This document shows positions 1-12,410 of a stretch of 42,628 bases of DNA, piece by piece. Within the stretch, counting starts at the first letter, position 1; each line of letters opens with the position of its first letter. The translations under genes were made by a program, and so were the position numbers. Source of the stretch: Nitrosomonas sp. (lineage in GTDB: Bacteria; Pseudomonadota; Gammaproteobacteria; Burkholderiales; Nitrosomonadaceae); contig NZ_JAIEME010000050.1 in the NCBI RefSeq assembly GCF_019752415.1, forward strand, positions 1 to 42,628, in the 5' to 3' direction. The notes beneath the pieces are model-generated. The model was given only the letters and a program-made list of their open reading frames with translations. It ran no database searches and was not told where the DNA came from.

Positions 1-158
1 AGACCGGAATAGGCAGGACGGCCTGCGGCATCAAATGTGGGGGAGTAATGTTCAGCGATTGCTTTTTCTATCGGTGTCCAATCAATCAGGTAATCGATTT
101 GATTGAGAAAATTTCCTTTGCGAGTGCGGCGGGTGACATCAAACTCTGAAAAACTCAT
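1..158 (-). CDS. IS5-type transposase, N-terminal part (runs off window)
   Basis: The reverse strand from the ATG at 156-158 reads MSFSEFDVTRRTRKGNF and continues with a LIDW...IEKAI pattern typical of the N-terminal region of IS5-family transposases. The frame is open to the left edge (52 codons), so the DDE catalytic core lies outside the window and I cannot tell whether the element is intact. The promoter side faces the IS30-type relic at 275-900; the insertion sequence end should be somewhere in 160-270, but I could not define a terminal repeat there. Confidence 0.75.
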   Translation of the reverse strand, partial: MSFSEFDVTRRTRKGNFLNQIDYLIDWTPIEKAIAEHYSPTFDAAGRPAYSG

Positions 159-274
159 ATTAATTAACTTAATAATATGATTAAAAACATTATCATATTA
201 TCCGCACCTGAAAATGACTCTAGCCGTGCAAAGCTCTCTCTCTATACACCAGACTTGACTATAGCTAGCGGGGT

Positions 275-900
275 GGTGACCTTTGGCGGCACCTGCGCGG
301 CCAGAAGTCACGCAGAAAATGTTACGCGAGTGGTCACAAGAGCTCCGAGGCACAATCAAGAACCGAATCGGCATTGACGAGCGTTCGGAGATTGTGGATC
401 AGAAGAGTCTTATAGTCGACTGGGAGGGCGGCACCGTGATCGGCAAGAACCATCAAGGAGCATTGGTTACATTGGCCGAGAGGAGGTCGCGCTACATTCT
501 GGCAGCCTAAGTGCCCGACTAACATGCATCGGGGTAACAGCAGCGGTAACGCGACTGCTTCGCCCCCATAAAGGCAAGTACTACACCATGATCGACAACG
601 GGAAGGAATTTGCGGAACACGAAACCACATCGCAGCGGAACTCGATGCGGGTGTTTATTTCGCCCACCCTGAACATTCATGAGAGCGTGGCTTGAATGAG
701 AACAACAATGGGCTGCTGCAGCAGTAATTTCCCAAAGGGATTGAATTGTTTGGGTTACCCAAGGACAAGTGCAGTAAGCGGTAGATAAACTCAACCATTG
801 GCCACGCAAGGCGCTTGGATTCAGAACCCCGTTTGAGGTATTCTTCGGGAAGAGGGTGTACTACACCAAACCACCGTTAGGCGTTGCACTTCGAAATTGA
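275..900 (+). pseudogene. IS30-type transposase remnant
   Basis: Conserved IS30 transposase pieces occur in order but in different frames: GDLWRHLRGQKSRRK from 275, then the block IGIDERSEIVDQKS...DWEGGTVIGKNHQGALVTLAERRSRYILAA up to 507, then VTAAVTRLLRPHKGK, DNGKEFAEHE, ELDAGVYFAHPEHS-stop-ERGLNENNNGLL, and finally FFGKRVYYTKPPLGVALRN ending at the stop 898-900. At least two frameshifts and several stops interrupt it, and the N-terminal helix-turn-helix part is missing. The usual WEGDTV is WEGGTV here. It is a dead element lying just downstream of lon, in the opposite orientation. Confidence 0.85.
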
Positions 901-937
901 ATCCACATATATTTTTTACAAAAAAATAATATATAAC

Positions 938-3349
938 TTAATGTTTAATTAGGGATTCCACTAGTTTTTCCTCACTAGCTGACTGTAAAGCTGGTTGAGC
1001 AATAGCAGCAGATAGCCTCTCTGGCTTGTGCTCCAATGCTAAATCAAGCACTTGGTCTATCCATTTGACGGGATAAATAGTCAGTTGACTCTTTACATTT
1101 GAAGGAATATCAGCTAAATCCTTTACATTCTTTTCAGGTATGATCACGGCTTTAATTCCACCTCGATGTGCTGCCAATAGTTTCTCCTTTAATCCGCCTA
1201 TCGGAAGCACTTCACCTCTTAAAGTAATCTCTCCTGTCATAGCCACATCCGCTCTCACAGCAATATCTGTCAGAACCGACACCATCGCAACACATATCCC
1301 AATACCTGCGCTTGGTCCATCCTTAGGTGTTGCACCTTCTGGAAGATGTATATGAATATCATTCTTTTGATAAAAGTCTTCCGCGATACCTAATAGGTAA
1401 GAACGTCCTCTAACTACAGAAAGTGCAGCCTGAATAGACTCCTGCATCACTTCGCCCAATTTTCCGGTAGTAATAGTTTTTCCTTTTCCAGGTAATACTA
1501 CAGCTTCAATAGTCAATAATTCACCACCTACTTCTGTCCAAGCCAACCCAGTTACCTGCCCTATTTGATTTTTTTCTTCTGCAATTCCATATGTGAATCG
1601 TCTTACACCCAAGAATTTGTCCAGATTACGGGATGTAACGATTACTTTGCTTTTTCCCTTTTTAAGCAACATCGCTTTTACAGCTTTCCGACAGATCTTT
1701 GAGATTTCTCGTTCCATTGCCCTTACACCCGCTTCCCTTGTGTAATAACGAGCAATATCCCGCAAAGCAGAATCTGAAACGGCCAACTCATTTTCCTCGA
1801 GACCATGATTGCGTATCTGTTTGGTTAATAAATAACGTATAGCAATATTCAGTTTCTCATCTTCTGTATACCCTGATAACTGGATTACTTCCATACGATC
1901 AAGTAAAGCGGGAGGGATGTTTAGTGTATTTGCAGTTGCCACAAACATAACATCTGACAAATCATATTCCACTTCAATATAATGATCCACAAAAGAATTA
2001 TTCTGTTCTGGATCAAGAACCTCTAGTAAGGCAGAAGAAGGGTCTCCACGAAAATCCATACCCATTTTATCTACTTCATCAAGTAGAAATAAAGGATTCT
2101 TAACGCCAACTTTACTCATATTGTGTAATATCTTTCCTGGCATTGATCCGATATAAGTTCTCCTATGGCCTCGTATCTCAGCTTCATCTCGTACGCCACC
2201 CAGTGACATGCGCACAAACTTTCTGTTCGTAGCATGTGCAATTGATTGGCCTAGTGAAGTCTTACCGACCCCTGGTGGCCCGACAAGGCATAGAATCGGT
2301 GCCTTCATCTTGTTTACACGTTGCTGAACAGCCAGATATTCAACAATCCGTTCTTTGACTTTTTCTAAACCATAGTGATCCTTCTCAAGCACTGTCTCTG
2401 CCGCTTTTAAATCATGATTGATTTTACTCTTCTTTTTCCAAGGAAGTGCTACTAGTGCGTCAATGTAATTACGCACTACTGTCGCTTCCGCAGACATTGG
2501 AGACATCAAGCGAAGTTTTTTTAATTCTGATTCAGCTTTAGTGTATGCTTCTTTTGACATTTGAGCAGATTTGATCTTTTTCTCAATTTCATCTATATCT
2601 GCACCATCCTCACCTTCGCCTAACTCTTTCTGGATTGCTTTTACTTGCTCATTTAGATAGTAATCACGCTGGCTCTTTTCCATCTGCCGTTTAACTCTAC
2701 CGCGGATACGTTTTTCTACGTGCAGGATATCTAATTCGGTTTCCAACAAACTCAGCAAGTGCTCCAGACGTTTGGATACATCAAAAATTTCAAGAATTTC
2801 CTGTTTTTGCTCAAGCTTTAATGGCAAGTAAGCGGCAATTGTGTCGGCTAGTCGTCCAGCATCATCTATGCCACCCAACGAAGTGATAATTTCTGGTGGA
2901 ATTTTTTTGTTAAGTTTTACATATTGATCAAACTGGGTCAGAATGGCCCGCCGCATAGCTTCTGCTTCAGGGTTTTCTGTTATATCAAATAATACTTGCG
3001 ATGCTCTTCCAGAGAGATGAGTTTCAGAATCGATTAAATCGAGAATGCGAGCACGACAATTCCCCTCTACCAGGACCTTAACTGTGCCATCAGGCAGTTT
3101 AAGCATCTGTAATAAGCTCGCTATACTACATACGTTATAGAGATCCTCAGGTGCAGGGTCATCTTTAGACGCTACTTTTTGAGCAACAAGTAGAATATTT
3201 TTATTCGACTCCATTGCAAGTTCAAGTGCTTTAATAGATTTCTGCCTACCTACAAATAATGGTATTACCATATGCGGAAAAACAACCACATCACGCAATG
3301 GCAGGAGAGGCAGTATTAATTGCTCAGAATTCTCGATCAAAGAAATCAT
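938..3349 (-). CDS. lon: ATP-dependent protease La (Lon)
   Basis: Cytoplasmic AAA+ serine protease that unfolds and degrades damaged and regulatory proteins. The 803 residues have the full LonA layout: N-terminal substrate domain (about 10-200), coiled coil (about 205-290), AAA+ domain with Walker A GPPGVGKT at 357-364, and C-terminal protease domain with the catalytic serine in PKDGPSAG (Ser680) and the lysine about 43 residues later in [10 protein letters not shown]. Length is normal for the family. It is the last gene of tig-clpP-clpX-lon, all on the minus strand, but is separated from clpX by 405 bases with its own possible promoter. No defects were seen. Confidence 0.98.
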   Translation of the reverse strand: MISLIENSEQLILPLLPLRDVVVFPHMVIPLFVGRQKSIKALELAMESNKNILLVAQKVASKDDPAPEDLYNVCSIASLLQMLKLPDGTVKVLVEGNCRARILDLIDSETHLSGRASQVLFDITENPEAEAMRRAILTQFDQYVKLNKKIPPEIITSLGGIDDAGRLADTIAAYLPLKLEQKQEILEIFDVSKRLEHLLSLLETELDILHVEKRIRGRVKRQMEKSQRDYYLNEQVKAIQKELGEGEDGADIDEIEKKIKSAQMSKEAYTKAESELKKLRLMSPMSAEATVVRNYIDALVALPWKKKSKINHDLKAAETVLEKDHYGLEKVKERIVEYLAVQQRVNKMKAPILCLVGPPGVGKTSLGQSIAHATNRKFVRMSLGGVRDEAEIRGHRRTYIGSMPGKILHNMSKVGVKNPLFLLDEVDKMGMDFRGDPSSALLEVLDPEQNNSFVDHYIEVEYDLSDVMFVATANTLNIPPALLDRMEVIQLSGYTEDEKLNIAIRYLLTKQIRNHGLEENELAVSDSALRDIARYYTREAGVRAMEREISKICRKAVKAMLLKKGKSKVIVTSRNLDKFLGVRRFTYGIAEEKNQIGQVTGLAWTEVGGELLTIEAVVLPGKGKTITTGKLGEVMQESIQAALSVVRGRSYLLGIAEDFYQKNDIHIHLPEGATPKDGPSAGIGICVAMVSVLTDIAVRADVAMTGEITLRGEVLPIGGLKEKLLAAHRGGIKAVIIPEKNVKDLADIPSNVKSQLTIYPVKWIDQVLDLALEHKPERLSAAIAQPALQSASEEKLVESLIKH

Positions 3350-3383
3350 ATTTACTCATTTATAAAATTCACAACTGATTGAT

Positions 3384-3411
3384 AATATATATGTACTAAT
3401 CAGAAATTCAA
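3384..3411 (-). promoter_or_regulatory. possible lon promoter
   Basis: On the minus strand TTGAAT (3406-3411) and TATATT (3384-3389) are 16 bases apart, 35 bases upstream of the lon start. The -35 region is preceded by C, giving CTTGAA as in sigma32 promoters, but no CCCCAT-like -10 box follows, so a sigma70-type promoter is the simpler reading. Predicted only. Confidence 0.35.
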
Positions 3412-3615
3412 GGTGGAAATACAATATACACTAGCATATATCTGCCACGCACAATACTTAAATAGAGGTATTAAATATGCATATTTGCTTTTAATAGCAC
3501 GATTAATGAACTTAAGTCTGAGAGACGACAAGAAACAATCTCATTATCTTAAAATCTACAAGCCAAGGGAAAAAGATCTATATTGCCGTTTATGAATTAA
3601 GAATAGGATAAAGTA

Positions 3616-3700
3616 TTCATTTAATATATATAAACTGCACTTTCTCTCCTGTTTCTGCCTATCATTGGCTGCCCTTGATTACGTTTTTCAACGACGCGCC
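3616..3700. repeat. MITE-like repeat, copy A (half element)
   Basis: The segment around TAAACTGCAC...CCTGTTTCTGCC...GGCTGCC...TTTTTCAACG is a diverged partial copy of the repeat found complete at 13832-13973 and 41480-41627. Only the right-hand half is recognisable. The rest of the lon-clpX spacer (3350-3754) holds no convincing gene. Confidence 0.65.
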
Positions 3701-3754
3701 AATCCATCTTAGCAACTTATCAACTTAAATAATATTGATTAGATTTCTAGCTAA

Positions 3755-5032
3755 TTATTTGGATCGTTTGGCAACCTTGGGTTGATCAGAATAAATCAGT
3801 ATCGGTTTAATATCATCATTAGTCGAATTATAGTCAATGACGACTTTAGAAACATTTTCTAATGACGGGAGCTCGTACATAATATCCAGCAATATTTCTT
3901 CCAGAATTGAGCGTAATCCACGCGCTCCGGTTTTGCGTGTCAGAGCCCTTTTCGCAATTGCCTTGAGTGCAGGCTCTCGGAATTCCAGGTCTACGCCACC
4001 TTCCATATTGAACATTTTCCAGTATTGCTTAACGAGTGCGTTCCTGGGTTCTGTTAGTATCTGAATCAGTGCTACTTCATTAAGTTCTTCCAATGTAGCT
4101 ACAACAGGTAAACGCCCTACAAATTCAGGGATCAAGCCAAATTTAACCAAATCTTCTGGCTCGACTTGTTGTAAGACTTTATTCATATCTTTACGAGTAT
4201 GATTTTTTACATCAACACCAAAACCAATCCCACTCTTCTCGGTTCGTGCTCTGATCACTTTATCTAGCCCATCAAACGCGCCGCCACAGATAAACAAAAT
4301 ATTGGTAGTATCAACTTGAATAAATTCTTGGTTAGGATGTTTCCTTCCGCCTTGAGGAGGGACCATAGCAATGGTTCCCTCAATTAATTTCAATAATGCC
4401 TGCTGCACTCCCTCACCTGAAACATCGCGTGTAATCGAAGGATTATCCGATTTACGTGAAATTTTATCTATTTCATCTATGTACACGATACCTCGCTGCG
4501 CCTTTTCAGCATCGTAATTACATTTCTGCAGCAATTTCTGAATAATATTTTCAACATCTTCACCTACATATCCTGCTTCTGTCAAAGCTGTGGCATCTGC
4601 CATGATAAAAGGAACATCTAAAAGCCTAGCCAAGGTCTGTGCGAGCAGTGTTTTACCTGAACCAGTGGGACCGACAAGTAGAATATTACTTTTTGAAAGT
4701 TCAATATCATCAGCATCATCTGATTTTGTTACATTCTTCAGGCGTTTGTAGTGGTTATAAACCGCTACGGACAGTATTTTTTTTGCTGATTCTTGCCCAA
4801 TTACATATTGATCCAATATTTGACAGATCTCACGAGGAACAGGCAAATTTGACTTAACCAATTTTGTCGCTTCATCACCTTGCATTTCTTCACGAATGAT
4901 GTCATTGCAAAGATCAATACATTCATCGCAAATAAATACGGAAGGACCGGCAATAAGTTTCCTTACTTCATGTTGACTTTTGCCGCAAAAAGAACAGTAA
5001 AGAAGTTTCTCGCTACTAGCTTTGTCTGGCAT
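3755..5032 (-). CDS. clpX: ATP-dependent Clp protease ATP-binding subunit ClpX
   Basis: AAA+ unfoldase that feeds tagged substrates into ClpP. The 425-residue protein has the N-terminal C4 zinc-binding domain (Cys13, Cys16, Cys35, Cys38), Walker A GPTGSGKT at 121-128, Walker B YIDEIDKI, and the IGF loop (in KSGIGFGV) that docks on ClpP. It lies 66 bases downstream of clpP in the same direction, the usual clpP-clpX order, so co-transcription with clpP and tig is likely. Normal length, no defects. Confidence 0.98.
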   Translation of the reverse strand: MPDKASSEKLLYCSFCGKSQHEVRKLIAGPSVFICDECIDLCNDIIREEMQGDEATKLVKSNLPVPREICQILDQYVIGQESAKKILSVAVYNHYKRLKNVTKSDDADDIELSKSNILLVGPTGSGKTLLAQTLARLLDVPFIMADATALTEAGYVGEDVENIIQKLLQKCNYDAEKAQRGIVYIDEIDKISRKSDNPSITRDVSGEGVQQALLKLIEGTIAMVPPQGGRKHPNQEFIQVDTTNILFICGGAFDGLDKVIRARTEKSGIGFGVDVKNHTRKDMNKVLQQVEPEDLVKFGLIPEFVGRLPVVATLEELNEVALIQILTEPRNALVKQYWKMFNMEGGVDLEFREPALKAIAKRALTRKTGARGLRSILEEILLDIMYELPSLENVSKVVIDYNSTNDDIKPILIYSDQPKVAKRSK

Positions 5033-5098
5033 ATTATTATCCTACAGTGATCGAGTTTAAATACCCGTGATTGAAACAATTTCTTACAAGTACTTCAC

Positions 5099-5740
<642 letters not shown>

Positions 5741-5741
5741 T

Positions 5742-7046
5742 TCAGGATATCCTCATCAGCTCATCGAATGTCACTGTTTTATCAATTAATTTTATTTTAT
5801 CGAGTGCCCAATTTACCACATTCTCTTCCAGTGCCAATGATTCCGCTTCTTGCAACCGCTCTGGAGAAGCGTAATGCCATTTAACTACTTGTTCTGGATT
5901 TTCATAACTTTGCGACGCATCTTCAATTATGTTTCGAACTTGGTCTGGCGTGGCTTTAAGAGCGTGAACCTTTACAAGTTCTGCCAGAATTAAACCCAAT
6001 TTTACGCGATACTCTGCCTTTTCTTTAAAAAGATCAGCTGTAAGAGGTATATCATTCGCTTTCATTCCTCGCGCTTCAAAGTCACTTCTCGCATTCTGCA
6101 TCAATCTATCTTTTTCCTGCTTTATCAGAATGCTAGGTGCTTCAATTCGAGTAGTATCTAAAAATGCTTGCATAATTTGCTCTTTAATTCTTGATCTAAT
6201 TCGTTTTGAAACTTCACGTTCGAGATCTTTATGTATTCCTTCTCGCAATTTTTTGATATCCCCATCGGGAATACCCAACAACTTGGCAAATTCTGCATCA
6301 ACATCTGGCAATACCGGTTCTTCAAGCCCATTTAGTTTTACTTCAAATGTAACGGTTTTTCCAGCGATATCTTTACCGTGATAATCATCCGGAAAAACAA
6401 CATCAAATGATTTATTGTTTCCCACTTTCATACCTATCAGTGAAGCTTCGAAATCTTTAAGAAATTTTCCATCCCCGATTATCAACTGAATATCTTCAGC
6501 GTTTCCACCAGGAAAATCATTACCACCAATAGTCCCATGATAATCTATTCTGACGCGATCTCCCTTTTTTGCTGCGCGACTAACCGATTCATATGTCACG
6601 CGCTGTTTACATATCATATCCAAGGTTTTATCAATGTCAGTTTCCTCAATCTGCACAGTAGGGCGATCGATATTTTGCTCGCTTAAATCGCCTAATACTA
6701 TTTCAGGATAGACCTCAAATGTTGCGCTGACCGTATAATGTGTTTCGTTATCATTCGTAGCTTTTGCTTCAAAACGCGGATACCCAGCAACCTGTAGGTT
6801 GTGCTCCTTAACGGTATCCTGAAATTCTTTATGCATAGAATCATTTAGCACATCCTGCTGGACTTGCACACCGTACATTTGAGTGATTATTCTTAATGGA
6901 ACTTTCCCAGGACGAAAACCATGTAATTTGGTTGTCTTCGCTAGCCGTTTTAGGCGATTTTCAATTTCACCCTGCAGTTTTTGCAGAGAAATAGTAATAT
7001 CAAAGCGACGTTCTAGTGTACTAAGATTTTCTACATTTGATCCCAT
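5742..7046 (-). CDS. tig: trigger factor
   Basis: Ribosome-associated chaperone with peptidyl-prolyl isomerase activity, binding nascent chains at the exit tunnel. The 434 residues show the ribosome-binding loop GFRPGKVP at 44-51, an FKBP-type PPIase domain in the middle ([12 protein letters not shown] ... [19 protein letters not shown]) and the C-terminal helical arms. The ATG at 7046 gives [14 protein letters not shown], the normal family N-terminus, with AGGA a few bases upstream. First gene of tig-clpP-clpX. Confidence 0.97.
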   Translation of the reverse strand: MGSNVENLSTLERRFDITISLQKLQGEIENRLKRLAKTTKLHGFRPGKVPLRIITQMYGVQVQQDVLNDSMHKEFQDTVKEHNLQVAGYPRFEAKATNDNETHYTVSATFEVYPEIVLGDLSEQNIDRPTVQIEETDIDKTLDMICKQRVTYESVSRAAKKGDRVRIDYHGTIGGNDFPGGNAEDIQLIIGDGKFLKDFEASLIGMKVGNNKSFDVVFPDDYHGKDIAGKTVTFEVKLNGLEEPVLPDVDAEFAKLLGIPDGDIKKLREGIHKDLEREVSKRIRSRIKEQIMQAFLDTTRIEAPSILIKQEKDRLMQNARSDFEARGMKANDIPLTADLFKEKAEYRVKLGLILAELVKVHALKATPDQVRNIIEDASQSYENPEQVVKWHYASPERLQEAESLALEENVVNWALDKIKLIDKTVTFDELMRIS

Positions 7047-7154
7047 TAAAGTTCCTGGCTGATTAAATATTTTTCAATATATTACAATACTATCCGATCA
7101 ATATTTTTTGAGATTACCGGATAAAAAGCTTTTCGGTAACATACAAATTCCATT

Positions 7155-7239
<85 letters not shown>

Positions 7240-7297
7240 TTTTTATGTTAGCTTAAGCGATTATACCTTTTAATCCCATTGACCGCAGCCAGATCAT

Positions 7298-8056
7298 TCA
7301 ATCCTCTCGGCAACAAGGAACTGTTTGTCCACTCACACCTTTACTATCTGGTCCCATCAAATATAAATAAGTCATCATCAAATCTTCAGGTTGCCGCATC
7401 GTTTGCTTAATTTCACCTGGATGAGTTTTGGCACGCTGCGGTGAGTTAACGATGCCTGGCACAATTGTATTGATTCGCAAATTTGGCATGGATTCCCATT
7501 CATCCGCTTGCACTTTCACTAATGCTTCAACACCTGCTTTCGCCACTATGAATCCCCCCCAATAGGCTGATGGCTTATGTCCGTGAGAACTTGACGTCAT
7601 TACGACACTGGCATCAGGAGAAGCTTTTAACAAAGGAAGACATGCTTTAGTCAAAGCAAAAGGAGTAATCAAATTAACCTGCAGCATCGCTCGCCATTGC
7701 TCAACACTTTGATTTTCTAGTGGACTGAGGCCATGTAGAAATGCAGCGTTATGCAAAATTCCATCCAAACGTCCCAGCTGCTGTTCGATGGCCTGCGCTA
7801 TCACTGCAAAATCAGCTTCTTCAGCTTGTTCCAAGTCCAACGGATAAATTAGAGCTTGTGCTTTACCGATAGTTTCAATCTCATCATAGACAGACTCCAG
7901 CTTTTTTACTTTGCGCCCATGCAAGATCACCGTAGCTCCATAACTTGCATAGGTTAACGCTGCAGCACGCCCCAAACCTTGCCCAGCCCCCGTAATAAGT
8001 ACTACGCGATCTTTAAGCAGATCTTTAGGCGCCGAATAGTTTTCTAATTTATTCAT
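7298..8056 (-). CDS. short-chain dehydrogenase/reductase, YciK-like
   Basis: A 252-residue Rossmann-fold oxidoreductase. The cofactor loop GAGQGLGRA, the NAA motif (LHNAAFLHG) and the catalytic Ser region (VMTSSSHG) are present, and the C-terminal pattern (ADEWESMPNLRINTIVPGIVNSPQRA) matches the YciK group found near ubiquinone and other housekeeping genes in proteobacteria. The YxxxK active site reads FIVAK (in WGGFIVAK): a Phe stands at the usual catalytic Tyr position, with another Tyr four residues further upstream. Substrate is unknown. It follows groEL after its terminator and has no obvious operon partner. Confidence 0.85.
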   Translation of the reverse strand: MNKLENYSAPKDLLKDRVVLITGAGQGLGRAAALTYASYGATVILHGRKVKKLESVYDEIETIGKAQALIYPLDLEQAEEADFAVIAQAIEQQLGRLDGILHNAAFLHGLSPLENQSVEQWRAMLQVNLITPFALTKACLPLLKASPDASVVMTSSSHGHKPSAYWGGFIVAKAGVEALVKVQADEWESMPNLRINTIVPGIVNSPQRAKTHPGEIKQTMRQPEDLMMTYLYLMGPDSKGVSGQTVPCCRED

Positions 8057-8146
8057 AATTTAGAATTTATCACGATAAAGTATTTTGAGAGAAAAATAAA
8101 ACACCTAAATAAGTATCTTTATTCCCTCATTCAGCTCAATAAACAT

Positions 8147-8180
8147 AAAAAAACAGACTCCAACGAAATGTTAGAGTCTG
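8147..8180 (-). terminator. Rho-independent terminator of groESL
   Basis: On the minus strand CAGACTCTAAC and GTTGGAGTCTG form an 11-bp stem (one G-U pair) around a 5-base loop, followed directly by seven T. It lies 44 bases after the groEL stop codon. Confidence 0.9.
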
Positions 8181-8223
8181 TCTTATACCAAAATACTGAG
8201 TAGCGCAGGTATGGAACCGATAC

Positions 8224-9894
<1,671 letters not shown>

Positions 9895-9933
9895 TCAAAA
9901 CATTATCTTTAGTAGGGTATTGAATTGATACAC

Positions 9934-10224
9934 TTAACCTTCAATCACACCCATAATATCTTCTTCCCGCATGACTAAAAGCTCTTCGCCTTGAACCTTG
10001 ACAGACTGTCCAGCATATTTACCAAACAATACTTTGTCGCCAACCTTGACTTCCAATGGGCGAATTTTTCCATCATCACCAACTTTTCCTTTTCCTACAG
10101 CCAGAATTTCACCTTGATCGGGTTTTTCCGCTGCACTGTCTGGAATAACGATTCCTGATGCAGTTTTACGTTCATCTTCTAATCGTTTGACGATGACACG
10201 ATCATGTAAAGGGCGAATTTTCAT
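9934..10224 (-). CDS. groES: co-chaperonin GroES (Hsp10)
   Basis: Heptameric lid of the GroEL chamber. The 96-residue form starting [15 protein letters not shown] is the normal family length. The frame stays open for 26 further codons upstream, but the ATG at 10222-10224 is preceded by AGGAGAAAG and matches family N-termini, so I take it as the start. The mobile loop ([12 protein letters not shown]) and the roof region are normal. Confidence 0.98.
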   Translation of the reverse strand: MKIRPLHDRVIVKRLEDERKTASGIVIPDSAAEKPDQGEILAVGKGKVGDDGKIRPLEVKVGDKVLFGKYAGQSVKVQGEELLVMREEDIMGVIEG

Positions 10225-10333
10225 ACTTCTTTCTCCTATTAAATTAATAACCCGAAATTTGCAAAGTATTTTGTACTTTATTCTTATGAGTTTCCGAAGC
10301 ACTTAGCGCTTCATAATATTACAAAAATAAATA

Positions 10334-10360
10334 TTAGCACTCGCTCACTAAGAGTGCTAA
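10334..10360. promoter_or_regulatory. CIRCE operator (HrcA binding site)
   Basis: Exact consensus TTAGCACTC, nine-base spacer, GAGTGCTAA. It overlaps the -10 box of the predicted groESL promoter by one base and lies just downstream of it, so bound HrcA would block transcription until heat stress. hrcA itself is not in the window. Confidence 0.97.
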
Positions 10361-10388
10361 TAATAGTGGTTCTTTCTCGTAATTTCAA
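10360..10388 (-). promoter_or_regulatory. groESL sigma70 promoter
   Basis: Minus strand TTGAAA (10383-10388), a 17-base spacer, and TATTAT (10360-10365). The position immediately upstream of the CIRCE element fits the known arrangement of HrcA-controlled groE promoters. Leader of about 130 bases to the groES start. Confidence 0.8.
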
Positions 10389-10550
10389 GTAAAGAGACAC
10401 AAATTCTTTGGTCTATGTGCAAGCGAGGGAATAAACCCGGAATAAAAAACGAAACAAAACCGGAATTAAAATAGCATCAAATAATGAGAGATTGAAAGAT
10501 AAAGTTGCATATCAACTATGACCAAAGCTTCTGTTGGCAACAAATAGAAA

Positions 10551-11590
10551 TGTCCGGTTGAGTAGCAAATAGATTGTCTGCTTTTAATTAAAACTCAGTG
10601 AACCCACAGTGCGGTTCATTGCGAAGCTGAGGCGGCGGATTTACGCACCAACTTTTCATTTTGTTTTATTCCCTACCCCGTTTCGTCAAAAATAGCGATT
10701 TTTCGTGGTCAACGCAAGACTGCTAGTTCCCATCCTAATAGCGTAATACAGTCACCTTGGCCTTCACATAGTGACATTTATGCTGGTCAGCAGGGATCTG
10801 CAGCTTGATGTTGTTGAAACTGGCGCAGTTGTCATGTCCCACTACGCGTTCATGGCGCTCACATAGGAAATCCTCAAGTTGCTCACCGATCCAGGGAACA
10901 AACGCTGAGCCTTCTACCACCGCAGGCTGTATGAATTCAGCATTAAAAGCAGGCAAATATACTTCCTTTAGATATTGGTTTGCTGCCGCCATGTCGGTGA
11001 TATCAGCCAGCGCTAGTTCCTTTGGTAAACGTTCTTGATGTGTGCGAAACATGCTTTCACTGCGCCCACGCGCCTGTGGTGAATAAACCGCAATCATTTC
11101 AATTCCCAGCCGTTTCATGGCTTGTCCAAACTGAGTAGGGTTATTCTTGTCTACCTTGCCGCCAGCTTCCGGTGTATACCAATAGTGACTGCCTCGATCC
11201 GAATAAAAGGACGAAAATAACCCACGTTTTTCAACAACTTCTTTAACACTTGGCATTCCAACCTAAAATAACAACTTTGATATTGCTCCGTTAACCCGCA
11301 TCACCTCATCAACGGGTGCACAACGATGCGAAGCCTGAGTCAGGCGCTTATCCATCAGTGCTTCCAGTCCACCTTCGTCATATCTGACCAGGTAACGCCG
11401 AAATGTACGGTCACATACCCCAAGCACCATTGCCGCTTCTTCCTCTGTGTAAAACCTCCACTCCTCCAGCCTTCATATGCTTCCTCAAACCTTATCTTCC
11501 GTGTCTCCTGTAGCCATTCTGTCCGTTTCATCTCAATCCCTCCTTGGGCTAAAGATAATCCAGACAGATCATGTGCTACAAACCCAGACA
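10551..11590 (-). mobile_element. deleted ISNCY-type (ISDol1-like) insertion sequence
   Basis: The two ends carry matching inverted repeats: reading inward from 10551 TGTCCGGTTGAGTAGCA and, on the minus strand, reading inward from 11590 TGTCTGGGTTTGTAGCA, with similarity continuing to a second TGTCTG block. Between them lies a broken transposase gene. The remaining 1.04 kb is well short of an intact element because of an internal deletion. No clear target duplication was found. Confidence 0.75.
10650..11533 (-). pseudogene. ISNCY-type transposase, internally deleted and frameshifted
   Basis: N-terminal part from ATG 11531-11533 (MKRTEWLQETRKIRFEEAYE...) with the helix-turn-helix region, in several frames, ends near 11270. 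After a deletion that removed the first catalytic part, the C-terminal half follows as an open frame at 10735-11256 (FSSFYSDRGSHYWYTPEAGGKVDK ... YSPQARGRSESMFRTHQ ... QIPADQHKCHYVKAKV). Beyond the stop after VTVLRY the conserved DG...PRKIAIFDETGREIK tail can still be traced in other frames to about 10660. Clearly non-functional. Confidence 0.85.
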
Positions 11591-11668
11591 GTTTATTTGT
11601 TCTCTACAAGAAACGATCTGATGGTTGACCAGAAGGCTTCAAACCGTTAACATGCGCATCTTACCAGT

Positions 11669-11744
11669 TCCCTGATAGCTCAGTTGGTAGAGCGACGGAC
11701 TGTTAATCCGCAGGTCCCAGGTTCGAGCCCTGGTCGGGGAGCCA
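11669..11744 (+). tRNA. tRNA-Asn (anticodon GUU)
   Basis: Cloverleaf with acceptor TCCCTGA/TCGGGGA, D-arm AGCTCAGTTGGTAGAGC, anticodon loop CTGTTAA giving GTT, T-arm CCAGGTTCGAGCCCTGG, discriminator G and encoded CCA. A preferred integration site for phages and islands in many bacteria; the next genes downstream are element remnants, but I found no second copy of its 3' end in the window. Confidence 0.97.
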
Positions 11745-11887
11745 TTTAACTCAATGAGTTAGCTGGCTTATAGCTCTGGTTAGCTTCTTTAGCGTGACAA
11801 AAGCGTGACAGTGTAAAAAATCGCCTTATTTGATACTAGTTTTCGCTTTATTTGGCACTAACGCTTTTGCATTTTAACGCCATCCTT

Positions 11888-12268
11888 TCAGAAATTCCTT
11901 ATTATCAATTCAGACCGGCAAGCTGATCGATTTGCTCCGCCTACCGTGTAAGTGATTTCAGTGGTATCAATGGTCAGTCCGCTGAATGCTTTTCTCATTT
12001 CAGGGATATCGTTAACCGATATGATCATCGTGCATTTTATGGATCTGGCCAGATCTGCCATCTGGTCGTATTGCTCCAATCCAAAGTCAACACCATAGCC
12101 TTCAGTACTCCCAGTACGGTGGATCGCAATAGAATCGTGTGTGGGGTCTGTCATATTTTTTGATGCAATCTGGCCATGACAGGTGCTCGATATAAATTCT
12201 GGATAGTCTCATTTGGGCTTGGCTTAGATCCTCCTCGAGTCTGAGTAAGTTTAGCCGTGGCGCGCTGG
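11888..12268 (-). pseudogene. phage-type DNA adenine methylase (D12/Dam class) remnant
   Basis: Reading the minus strand from about 12268, SAPRLNLLRLEEDLSQAQMRLSR...EHLSWPDCIKKYDRP leads into the catalytic motif YCDPPYW, then after a single-base shift near 12105 continues as TEGYGVDFGLEQYDQMADLARSIK...MIISVNDIPEMRKAFSGL ... RSELIIRNF to the stop at 11888. This is the C-terminal half of a D12-class N6-adenine methyltransferase of the kind carried by prophages. The N-terminal half, including the AdoMet motif FxGxG, is gone; the upstream break coincides with the repeat at 12280-12293. Dead gene, marking a former mobile element beside tRNA-Asn. Confidence 0.85.
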
Positions 12269-12279
12269 TGGTTTTTGGT

Positions 12280-12293
12280 TATTGCACCCTACT
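12280..12293. repeat. direct repeat (truncated REP-like unit)
   Basis: TATTGCACCCTACT, identical to 12402-12415. On the minus strand it reads AGTAGGGTGCAATA, the beginning of the hairpin unit at 12384-12410, and here it is cut off where the methylase remnant begins. The 108 bases between the two copies are GC-rich and hold no convincing gene. Confidence 0.7.
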
Positions 12294-12383
12294 GTCTGTC
12301 ATCCCGCAGTCCATCCCCCGCTTGTCCCCCGCGCGCTCCGCCGCGCAGCTGCCAGTCGGCTGCTGGCCTGCTCTGTTTTACTT

Positions 12384-12410
12384 GATGCAATGCCCTCCGG
12401 GTATTGCACC
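12384..12410. repeat. hairpin directly after the FGE variable region
   Basis: Two 12-base arms (GATGCAATGCCC and GGGTATTGCACC) pair with two mismatched/wobble positions around a 3-base loop. The hairpin begins at the base after the stop codon of the FGE-like gene. Two readings are possible: the hairpin/cruciform that many DGRs carry just behind the variable repeat, or a REP-like palindromic unit of the GTAGGGTGC type; the truncated second copy at 12280-12293 favours the latter. Confidence 0.7.

Noticed and set aside
177..377. 66-codon open frame at the left end
   Set aside because: It runs through an IS boundary and then the IS30 relic in a wrong frame.
3413..3595. 60-codon open frame between lon and clpX
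   Set aside because: Non-ATG start, no ribosome site, AT-rich spacer composition and no recognisable family pattern.
7114..7139. TTACCG...CGGTAA hairpin between tRNA-Leu and tig as a terminator
   Set aside because: Only a 6-bp stem with a long AT loop and no T run on either strand.
11745..11887. attachment site or integrase after tRNA-Asn
   Set aside because: GCGTGACA is repeated here, but there is no integrase frame and no second copy of the tRNA end in the window.
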